Below the pieces are notes generated by a model. The model had not been told where the DNA came from and made no database searches. It saw nothing but the letters and a program-made list of their open reading frames with translations. A DNA stretch of 6,292 bases, from assembly GCA_002404215.1 (NCBI GenBank), contig DHJG01000223.1, forward strand, positions 2,892 to 9,183, read 5' to 3'. Of this stretch, positions 1 to 5,424 are shown in pieces (the first letter of the stretch is position 1; each line of letters opens with the position of its first letter). A program made the position numbers and the translations under genes. This DNA comes from Desulfosporosinus sp. UBA4726 (lineage in GTDB: Bacteria; Bacillota; Desulfitobacteriia; Desulfitobacteriales; Desulfitobacteriaceae).

Positions 1-994
1 TACCAGGGGAAACTGGACCGAAACTGGATCTGTTCATACTAGGAGATATTCCTTGCATAGGATGATTTACCGGAGGATGGCTGGGAGCACTAGGGTTCAT
101 CCCACTACTAGGCATGCTATCAGATGAAGGCCCCATGCCTGAAGGTGGCATAGCTTGTGGACCATTTTGAACCATGGAATCTTTCTTGGTATCTGTGGAG
201 TTGCCTTTCCCGTTTTGTGCTCTTACTTCCAAACCTTCTTCAGGGAAAAGGCTAGATAGACTAACATTCGCATCCAACAGAGCCTTTTGCACATCTTTTC
301 GGAGGGTATCAGATTGAATAGTTATACCTTTCTCTTTACATCGAGCATAAATTAAATAACTATTAACCGTCATTCCCTGTTGCTTGGCGGCCTGTTGAAT
401 GTTCCGGTTCGTTTGACCGACAAACACACTTCCAGACTGGTTCCTGCGAATCATTTCATCACGGATTGCGTTTCGAAGTTTTCCAGTATCAATCGATTGG
501 TTTCCCCACTGATTCATGAGTACCACGCTGGCTAAGACCAAGTTTTTTGTTTCGTTTAGCGCTCCTGTGTTTTTGGCTTTTTCCGCGATTATATTAACGG
601 CTTGATAGATATCCAACCCTTTGATCGACGATCCTTCCACTAGACTTAATCCGCCATTAACATCGCGAACATTAATAACTTTGCCATCTTTGTTTATCAA
701 TAACTCTACGCTTTTATTGATATCCAGAGCGACCGAGGCAACTGCCATATTAGGAAGGAATAAGAGATAAAACGAAGTGATGCTAAATACAAGTAATAAA
801 ACGGCTGCAGTCGAGTATTTTAGCCAGGAATTATGAAACAACGGAAGCCGTTGAGGTTTTACTGCCAATTCAATCGTCTGGCCTATGAGAGGAAGTTCCT
901 TAGGAGTGGGAATTTCTATATAGTCGCCTTTTTGGGTGAAGATGACGGTGACCTTTGTTGAGGTTCGCATCACGATGCCTTTGGTTTTCTCCAT
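1..994 (-). CDS. rsgI: RsgI-like transmembrane anti-sigma-I factor (C-terminus beyond the window)
   Basis: I translated 331 codons by hand from the ATG at 994 to the window edge with no stop, so the gene is partial at its 3' end. A GGGGGTG Shine-Dalgarno (SD) lies just upstream, inside the end of sigI, and only 4 bases separate the sigI stop from this ATG, so the two are translationally coupled. Domains: residues 1-45 form the cytoplasmic RsgI N-terminal fold (MEKTKGIVM..., GDYIEIPTP) that in this family binds SigI. One membrane helix spans about 58-80. Residues 82-252 are the extracytoplasmic RsgI core (ASVALDIN at 86-93, then INKDGKVINV). Residues 258-331 are a low-complexity Met/Pro/Ser/Gly tail with at least seven Met and two His. 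In RsgI the outer part senses a signal and proteolysis frees SigI. Unusual: the conserved Asn-Pro of the core is Asn93-Lys94. No carbohydrate-binding module is visible in the part present. Family assignment is firm; the signal is unknown. Confidence 0.9.
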   Translation of the reverse strand, partial: MEKTKGIVMRTSTKVTVIFTQKGDYIEIPTPKELPLIGQTIELAVKPQRLPLFHNSWLKYSTAAVLLLVFSITSFYLLFLPNMAVASVALDINKSVELLINKDGKVINVRDVNGGLSLVEGSSIKGLDIYQAVNIIAEKAKNTGALNETKNLVLASVVLMNQWGNQSIDTGKLRNAIRDEMIRRNQSGSVFVGQTNRNIQQAAKQQGMTVNSYLIYARCKEKGITIQSDTLRKDVQKALLDANVSLSSLFPEEGLEVRAQNGKGNSTDTKKDSMVQNGPQAMPPSGMGPSSDSMPSSGMNPSAPSHPPVNHPMQGISPSMNRSSFGPVSPG

Positions 995-998
995 TTTA

Positions 999-1727
999 CT
1001 ACACCCCCTCTCCCAGTTCTTCTGGAATCTGCATGAAATTTTTCAACGGATAAAATTCTGGTTCGGATAGGATCAGTGCCAGGGCGATAAGATATTTTCG
1101 TCCCTTTTCCAGGGCTTTACGTTTCAAGCCGGTCAATAACTCTAGTTCTTTAATGGGTAAAAGTTTATGTGTTTTAAGATGCTCCATAAGCTGAGGGTTA
1201 TTACTTAGAGCCAAGGCCGCCCTTAAGAGGGTTTGTTTGCTGTCTTTGTGTTTTGGGGAGACCTTGACCAAATCATCTAATGTCACCTTATAGGCACTTA
1301 GCACACGAACGTAGTTTTCAACGACCTCCGCAAAGACATTTTGGTTCTCGTTTTCTTGAAATAGATCTTGGGAAGCGTCGAGATCGTAACGGCTCAGTTC
1401 TTCATCTTCTGGGTTCAATGGCGAGAGGGAAAGATGTTGATGTTTGCCTTCTTTGCGGAAATAGTCCACTAATCTTCTGCGGATCACCATTTGAACAAAA
1501 CTGTAGAAAGAAGCTCCTCCATGAAGGTCGAAGGTGTCAATCGCCTCATTAAAGGCTAATAGTGCAATACTGAGCTCATCGTGATTGTCCCAGGTTAAAA
1601 ACCTATTGCAGATTTTAGAACTTACCCTAGCTATAAATGCTTTATGAGATCTTATGAGTTCCTCTCGTGCGAGAGTATCACCATTCTGGGATGACATTAA
1701 GGTCTCTTTCAAAACCCTTTCTTGCAC
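999..1727 (-). CDS. sigI: RNA polymerase sigma factor SigI
   Basis: 242 residues, the normal SigI length. Residues 23-92 are sigma-70 region 2: the DNHDELSIALLAFNEAID stretch (47-64), then SFYSFVQMVIRRRLVDYFRK (73-92), is typical of SigI core-binding and -10 recognition sequence. An acidic linker (105-130) follows. The C-terminal SigI-specific DNA-binding domain is at about 132-232, with a helix-turn-helix-like LPIKELELLTGLKRKALEKGRKYL. The start is GTG at 1727, chosen because GGAG sits 8 bases upstream; the first internal ATG (residue 11) has no comparable SD. It is followed after 4 bases by rsgI, the usual sigma/anti-sigma operon. SigI family members serve heat and envelope stress in Bacillus and cellulosome regulation in Clostridium; the regulon here is unknown. 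A SigI-like promoter lies directly upstream, suggesting autoregulation. Confidence 0.95.
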   Translation of the reverse strand: MQERVLKETLMSSQNGDTLAREELIRSHKAFIARVSSKICNRFLTWDNHDELSIALLAFNEAIDTFDLHGGASFYSFVQMVIRRRLVDYFRKEGKHQHLSLSPLNPEDEELSRYDLDASQDLFQENENQNVFAEVVENYVRVLSAYKVTLDDLVKVSPKHKDSKQTLLRAALALSNNPQLMEHLKTHKLLPIKELELLTGLKRKALEKGRKYLIALALILSEPEFYPLKNFMQIPEELGEGV

Positions 1728-1749
1728 CTAAATCACTCCAATTAATAGT

Positions 1750-1780
1750 TATTCGGAAACCTGTAGCAATTTCGTGGGGT
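1750..1780 (-). promoter_or_regulatory. Candidate SigI-type promoter of sigI-rsgI
   Basis: Read on the minus strand, ACCCCA (1780-1775) is followed after 19 bases by CGAATA (1755-1750). SigI promoters are known for a C-rich -35 (ACCCCC-like) and a CGAA/CGWA -10. A start about 7 bases beyond the -10 would give a leader of about 15-20 nt carrying the GGAG SD of sigI. The spacing is on the long side and the -35 has one mismatch, so this is a candidate only. I found no convincing SigA promoter nearby. Confidence 0.45.
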
Positions 1781-1850
1781 AGGGGAAAATGTTGTATGAA
1801 TTATTTCAGATAAGGTGTGCGGGTATTATCCAGGACTATAAAGAAATTAG

Positions 1851-1893
1851 AGAAGGGTAGGCAGCTTATAATGGGCGCCTGCCCTTCTTTTTT
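1851..1893 (+). terminator. Rho-independent terminator with plus-strand polarity
   Basis: A 12-bp stem pairs AGAAGGGTAGGC (1851-1862) with GCCTGCCCTTCT (1877-1888), with one T-G wobble and a 14-nt loop. It is followed by six T on the plus strand (1888-1893). On the minus strand the stem is followed only by CTAATTTCTTTA, so the stronger polarity is plus. No plus-strand gene precedes it. It may end an unannotated small transcript or protect sigI from antisense transcription; it could also act weakly on minus-strand read-through from the ferredoxin operon. Confidence 0.55.
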
Positions 1894-1977
1894 GTAGACA
1901 AAATAACATTCGCGTACGGTTATGTTCATCCAACCTTGAACTAATCATTTACGGCTGTTTAAACCTATTAGAATGAG
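1894..1977. other. Intergenic stretch between two hairpins, nothing recognised
   Basis: The whole gap between the sigI start (1727) and the ferredoxin-gene stop (2028) is 300 bases. It holds the candidate SigI promoter, the plus-polarity terminator and the hairpin at 1978-2003. In the remaining piece I see no open frame with an SD and no recognisable RNA or operator. Confidence 0.6.
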
Positions 1978-2003
1978 AACGCACTCGATTTCGCGAGTGC
2001 GTT
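1978..2003 (-). terminator. Hairpin terminator of the YtkA-like/ferredoxin operon
   Basis: A perfect 10-bp stem AACGCACTCG / CGAGTGCGTT with a 6-nt loop starts 24 bases past the stop of the ferredoxin gene. The minus-strand tail (CTCATTCTAAT) is only moderately T-rich, so termination strength is uncertain. Position and stem perfection support the call. Confidence 0.6.
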
Positions 2004-2027
2004 AAAGCATTGACCATTAAATTGGTA

Positions 2028-3380
2028 TTACATCCGCATGGTCATTCTTACGGTAAAGGTAAGATAGTTTAGTATCCCGAAGAACAAGACGACAACTAAA
2101 TACGGCATAGCGACGGATAAAGCTTTACTGACTCCATAGTTCTGTTTAGCTATTCTATAAGCAGTGTAAAGGGAACCGATAGTTCCAGCGATGACCAAGA
2201 AGTATTGCATGATTTGAATCGTTGGGTCAGCAATGAATGAGGTCGGTCCTTCGATATGCACCCCGAATAGTCCCATGAAAGTATAGTAAGTTGCCTTCCC
2301 TTCGGCCAGAAGATGGAACAAGTTATGGGCCATGTGGGAAGCGAGGTCAAGTGGGATGACGGCATAGCCAAACCGCGCGAAGGCATTACGTAGAGTCTCA
2401 CCAGTCAATCGTTTTGAAAAGGCTGTAGCTGCGAAAAGTAGTAATACCGGAGTCGTCATAGCGAAGATAAAAAGGATTGTAAAAGCGATATCTTGATTCG
2501 CAATCCCCAGGGTCAACTCTACCCACTTGAGGAAGGACGGGTAAAAGTCTAACATAGTAATGTTTTGGACAAATACAATCCCGACGATGACGATCGCTAA
2601 GAATGATTCTTCAAAATGTGCTCTAGACATAGACCAAAATTCACTGGTAGGCTTGCGGGGGGTCAAGCGGATCGAATCATGGGGACAGCTTTTGATGCAG
2701 TTCCCACAGAGATTACAATTGGCGTTGTTATCTATAGCCATCGGAAATTCAAACATGGGACAGCCCGCCGTTTTTTCATTGCCCTTATAACAATCCCTTG
2801 TTTTACAGGTTTTACAGGTGTCTTTATCGGCCCGTAGCTCTAGCATACCGGCTCGGGAATAGTTTCCGGACAAACTACCGAGAAAGCAGAGATAACGGCA
2901 CCAGGTACGACGTTCGAAAAGCAAAGCGCTTACCATTACGCCAGCTAAAATGAGTAATAAGAGAGTTCCAGTTCCTCGGGGTGATTCCACAATCCCCCAA
3001 ATGTGATCTGCCCATGTGATAAAGATGAAGGTAATATCGATGATCCAGAGACCGTTCTTTCGGATAAAGCTCGGAACCTTCAGGTTAGCCCCAAATAACT
3101 TTTGGGTTAGATCACTTACCCAGGCAAAAGGACAAATTCCACACCAAAACCGTCCCAGCAGAAAGAAGAAAAAAGGAATTAAGGGCCACCATAAAACCCA
3201 TGTGGCAGCAGAGCCAAAGTTTTCGCCGACGTTTGTTGGACCTGCTAAAGTCTCAACCATGATGACTCCAAAAACTATAACGGTGATCCATTGAAAGATT
3301 CTTGGGTATAAAGAACTCTTGAGAAAACGTTTGAGCAAAGGATAATTGAGGAAGTTTATTGGCTGCTTTTTAGTAGACAT
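2028..3380 (-). CDS. Polytopic membrane ferredoxin of the NapH/NosR/CcoG type
   Basis: 450 residues. The ATG at 3380 has AGAGG about 8 bases upstream. Hydrophobic segments lie at about 28-47, 61-79, 111-131, 136-155, 259-278, 298-320, 388-410 and 424-444, with a further less hydrophobic His-containing segment at 335-358. A Cys pair CGIC (80, 83) follows helix 2 and CRYLC (161, 165) follows helix 4, as in NapH/NosR proteins. Between helices 4 and 5 are two [4Fe-4S] motifs: Cys189-192-197 with Cys207-Pro, and the classical CxxCxxCxxxCP at Cys222-225-228-232. Family members carry electrons across or along the membrane: NapH to nitrate reductase, NosR for N2O reductase, and CcoG/FixG as a cupric reductase. 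The gene starts 19 bases after the YtkA/FixH-like gene, echoing the fixG-fixH pairing. The exact partner is not shown by the sequence. No nap, nos or oxidase structural gene is in the window. Confidence 0.85.
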   Translation of the reverse strand: MSTKKQPINFLNYPLLKRFLKSSLYPRIFQWITVIVFGVIMVETLAGPTNVGENFGSAATWVLWWPLIPFFFFLLGRFWCGICPFAWVSDLTQKLFGANLKVPSFIRKNGLWIIDITFIFITWADHIWGIVESPRGTGTLLLLILAGVMVSALLFERRTWCRYLCFLGSLSGNYSRAGMLELRADKDTCKTCKTRDCYKGNEKTAGCPMFEFPMAIDNNANCNLCGNCIKSCPHDSIRLTPRKPTSEFWSMSRAHFEESFLAIVIVGIVFVQNITMLDFYPSFLKWVELTLGIANQDIAFTILFIFAMTTPVLLLFAATAFSKRLTGETLRNAFARFGYAVIPLDLASHMAHNLFHLLAEGKATYYTFMGLFGVHIEGPTSFIADPTIQIMQYFLVIAGTIGSLYTAYRIAKQNYGVSKALSVAMPYLVVVLFFGILNYLTFTVRMTMRM

Positions 3381-3399
3381 TCTAATGGCCTCTACTTTC

Positions 3400-3987
3400 T
3401 TAGCGTTTCTTTTTCTTTAAGAATGCAGCCAGAATTCCAGCGATCACAACTGCACCAGCGACGCTGCCGATGAGAACATAATTAGGTCCGGGTTTACCAA
3501 CAGTTATTGGAAAATTGACGGTACTATTGCCCAAAGATGATGAAATAGTAATGGCTTGATTCCATTGACCAGGTTGATTAAAGGACATACCTTCCATCAT
3601 GTATGTTCCAGGGGCCATAGCCATTGAACTCATTGAAGCTTGTTCTTGCATAGGAGAGCCACCTTGCTCGTCCATTCCGGAAGACATGTCCATGCCAGCC
3701 ATATTACCGCTATTACCAGCACTACCACCCATCGTTGACGGCATCATCATCACTTTGGCCCCAGTCACTGGTTGTCCGGTTGCCTTATTTTTGATGATCA
3801 TAGTCATGGTTCCAGCTTGATTAGTCATAAGGCTTTCTGGATTGGTCTGCATTATCACATGATAAGGGCCAGCGTCTTTTTCAAGTCCACCCGATGCAGC
3901 AAGAGTATTTGTAGCAAACACGAGAGTTAAGAGTAAGAGAGATAGGGAAAGAAGGATTTTCTTAATTGGTTTTCTTGAAACGTACAT
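3400..3987 (-). CDS. Met-rich membrane-anchored YtkA/FixH-like envelope protein
   Basis: 195 residues from the ATG at 3987. An upstream in-frame GTG at 3993 is possible, but GAGGAG (4000-3995) is 1 base from that GTG and 7 bases from this ATG, so the ATG is preferred. A signal peptide covers about 1-31 (lysines, long hydrophobic core, ending LAA). The mature part resembles a YtkA/FixH beta-sandwich: GPYHVIMQTNPESL (about 41-54), GQPVTGAKV (71-79), then APGTYMMEGMSFNQPGQW (125-142). A disordered Gly/Ser/Met insertion at 80-134 holds 15 Met, no Cys and no His. A C-terminal helix (170-190) ends in KKKKR, anchoring the domain outside the membrane. Met-only clusters in secreted proteins commonly bind Cu(I); this is inferred here, not shown. 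It is co-transcribed with the membrane ferredoxin 19 bases downstream, so it may be that protein's metal-binding or electron-accepting partner. Confidence 0.75.
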   Translation of the reverse strand: MYVSRKPIKKILLSLSLLLLTLVFATNTLAASGGLEKDAGPYHVIMQTNPESLMTNQAGTMTMIIKNKATGQPVTGAKVMMMPSTMGGSAGNSGNMAGMDMSSGMDEQGGSPMQEQASMSSMAMAPGTYMMEGMSFNQPGQWNQAITISSSLGNSTVNFPITVGKPGPNYVLIGSVAGAVVIAGILAAFLKKKKR

Positions 3988-4014
3988 AAACACACTCCTC
4001 TAAAAATAATGTCA

Positions 4015-4043
4015 AATATTCTAATACGCAAAAGTGATGCCAA
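4015..4043 (-). promoter_or_regulatory. Candidate SigA-type promoter of the YtkA-like/ferredoxin operon
   Basis: On the minus strand, TTGGCA (4043-4038) is followed after 17 bases by AATATT (4020-4015). The -35 matches 5 of 6 and the -10 matches 4 of 6. A start near 4008 would leave a leader of about 20 nt carrying the GAGGAG SD. It is the best match in this gap but remains a pattern call. Confidence 0.4.
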
Positions 4044-4179
4044 GTTGCACTTCGGTATAAATTAGTTGGTATCGATTTGGTCTTGGAGTCTACACTGAAC
4101 AGTATGAAAAATAATGATTGCCGTTGAAATGACTTAAGAAGGTGCGTCGAATTGTTTACAGGAGATTGAGATTTTATAT

Positions 4180-4228
4180 TTGTGTGGGATAAAACACACT
4201 GTAGTGTGTCGTGTCTTATCCCACACAA
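4180..4228. repeat. Nested 49-bp palindrome in the gap between the two Met-rich protein genes
   Basis: The outer arms TTGTGTGGGATAA (4180-4192) and TTATCCCACACAA (4216-4228) are perfect 13-bp inverted repeats. Inside, ACACACT (4194-4200) pairs with AGTGTGT (4203-4209). The flank is AT-rich but has no clear T-tract on either strand. It lies 100 bases past the stop of the 135-aa gene and about 190 bases before the YtkA-like start. It could be a terminator or processing hairpin, an operator, or a dispersed repeat. The rest of the 340-base gap holds only the candidate promoter at 4015-4043 and a minor 5-bp hairpin near 4278-4293. Confidence 0.7.
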
Positions 4229-4327
4229 GCTACTATATAAACAAACTTACTAAGTATTTATGACCTTGTAACCGGTTGCTTTATATGAAGCAGTGCCTGG
4301 CCATCGTAGGTCCAGTGATTATAAATC

Positions 4328-4735
4328 TTAGAAATTCATCATCGCACTTCCAGAACTAGTAGCACCACTTCCATTGGTCATCATGCTCCCGCCAGAATTG
4401 TTCATGAATTGATTCATTTTATCAAGATTGTCTTGCCCAATTTGCGCTTTAACCTTCGGGTCCGAATTCATGAGATCTTGCATCGCTTGGACATCCCCCG
4501 TTTGCATAGCATTCCTCATACCCGATGAATTACGAAGATTTTGCATAGCAGTCGAATTCATCAAGGTTTGATGTTGCCCTGTAGAGAACGTTTGCTGCAT
4601 GAATCCTTGCATTTGGGCTACGATTCCGTTACCTTGTTGCTGGGTCGTTCCAGCAAGAGCCGGTAAAGCCATAAGCGCAACTGCCAATGTTGCTGTTCCT
4701 ATGATTGCCGTAATTTTTTTACTAAGTTTTTTCAT
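4328..4735 (-). CDS. Secreted Met/Gln-rich small protein, possible envelope metal binder
   Basis: 135 residues; the ATG at 4735 has AGGGGG about 8 bases upstream. A clear Sec signal peptide (KKLSKK, hydrophobic core 8-27, ALPALA-G) is probably cut after Ala28. The mature 107 residues contain 14 Met, many Gln and Asn, no Cys and one His (His55). Residues 37-112 look helical, with Met spaced in a regular amphipathic manner (MQNLRNSSGMRNAMQ, then MQDLMN and DKMNQFMNN). The end (113-135) is a flexible Gly/Ser/Met tail. I do not recognise a named family. Its composition matches the Met insertion of the YtkA-like protein encoded next in line, so a shared Cu(I)-binding or chaperone role is an inference. 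A 340-base gap and palindrome suggest separate transcription from that operon. Confidence 0.7.
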   Translation of the reverse strand: MKKLSKKITAIIGTATLAVALMALPALAGTTQQQGNGIVAQMQGFMQQTFSTGQHQTLMNSTAMQNLRNSSGMRNAMQTGDVQAMQDLMNSDPKVKAQIGQDNLDKMNQFMNNSGGSMMTNGSGATSSGSAMMNF

Positions 4736-5014
4736 TATATATTCCCCCTAATTTAATCTGCATTTAACTGTTATGTTTCGTTTGCTTTACTGATCTTCCA
4801 TGTCCTTAGTGTAACTCTCGGATACGATTAACTCATGAAAAAGTTGTGAATTTCTCATGAAGAAGAAACCCTGATTAACATTCATTATCCCTTCTTTCAT
4901 TTCGCGGCGATATTGACCGTAGTGTCATGACCAAGGACCGTTTAAATGGATGGCAGAGGCGGGACTATCTGACCTTCTTGTTACTACGTATTCTGTTCAA
5001 AGCCCCTTCTCATA
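4736..5014. other. Gene-poor region upstream of the 135-aa gene
   Basis: Besides the TCATGA direct repeat at 4832-4861, I see no convincing gene here. A 37-codon minus-strand frame (4787-4900) exists, but its first ATG has no SD and its later ATG has only a poorly spaced GAAGGG. The promoter of the 135-aa gene should lie here; only weak SigA-like matches are visible. Confidence 0.55.
4832..4861. repeat. 22-bp-period direct repeat CTCATGAA, possible operator
   Basis: CTCATGAA occurs at 4832-4839 and again at 4854-4861, exactly 22 bases apart (about two helical turns). Each copy contains the palindrome TCATGA. It lies about 100-125 bases upstream of the 135-aa gene's start, a plausible site for an activator such as a response regulator. 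Function is inferred from spacing only. Confidence 0.35.
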
Positions 5015-5053
5015 AAAATGAGACTGAAAGCAACTCGCTTTCAGTCTCATTTT
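5015..5053 (-). terminator. Strong bidirectional terminator after ytaF and the pseudogene
   Basis: A perfect 17-bp stem, AAAATGAGACTGAAAGC (5015-5031) with its complement (5037-5053), has a 5-nt loop. The minus-strand tail is ATTTTTATG and the plus-strand tail runs TTTTCTCTT, so it can work both ways. On the minus strand it is the first strong terminator after ytaF, implying that the ytaF transcript reads through the pseudogene and stops here. Confidence 0.85.
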
Positions 5054-5119
5054 CTCTTAACATGTCTAGGTTTCTGTTGGAATAGGTGAAGCTAATTAAT
5101 ATCGGATTCTTTCTTAATC

Positions 5120-5424
5120 TTAGGAACCTAGAATAGCGGTTTCTTGAGCTTGAGTGATCGTACCCGCTGTTACAAGACTATCCATGGTGGTCTTAAGTCC
5201 ATCGTTATGTCCTCTATTAGAGTCACCCTTGGCAGCTGCCATAGCCGTTTGAATAGCGTCTTCTTGAGTCTAAGTAAGTGTGCCTGAAGTTACAAGACTA
5301 TCTAAACGGCTTTTGAACAAGCCGTTAATTACACATGATTCTGTTTTGGAAACTTTTGGGGTTTGTATTGTATTACTGCTTGTCGTGTCTGCAAAAGCAG
5401 CAGTTGCTGATACTTTTATTACGT
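5120..5424 (-). pseudogene. Decayed small secreted DSLVTAGT-repeat protein
   Basis: A readable minus-strand frame runs from the end of ytaF to TAA at 5122-5120. It begins mid signal peptide (KVSATAAFADTTSSNTIQTP, V at 5413) and has no start codon or SD; the missing signal-peptide start is replaced directly by the end of ytaF. There are two similar units about 42 residues apart: RLDSLVTSGTLT-stop-TQEDAIQ and TMDSLVTAGTITQAQETAI. The stop is TAG at 5272-5270, exactly where the second unit has Gln, so a CAG-to-TAG change is the simple explanation. Small secreted Clostridia proteins with such SLV-AGTITQ-Q--AI units are known to me by pattern; their function is unclear. An intact copy elsewhere in the genome is likely. 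Reading of TAG as pyrrolysine is possible in relatives but unlikely here. Confidence 0.7.

Noticed and set aside
2560..2837. Plus-strand frames opposite the ferredoxin gene
   Set aside because: They are antisense shadows of a clearly coding, motif-bearing gene and lack an SD.
3962..4228. 88-codon minus-strand open frame across the gap upstream of the YtkA-like gene
   Set aside because: It begins inside the palindrome, has no SD, gives a protein without a recognisable domain, and overlaps the start of the real gene.
4180..4228. CRISPR array or transposon end
   Set aside because: There is a single palindrome, no spacer-repeat series, no transposase and no flanking target duplication.
4787..4900. 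37-codon minus-strand frame ending MEDQ
   Set aside because: There is no SD at the first ATG, poor spacing at the later one and no recognisable product; it probably arises by chance upstream of the 135-aa gene.
5270..5272. Pyrrolysine readthrough of the in-frame TAG
   Set aside because: Pyrrolysine occurs in some related bacteria, but TAG here replaces a Gln codon in a repeat and the gene also lacks a start, so decay is simpler. TAG also ends sigI and ytaF.
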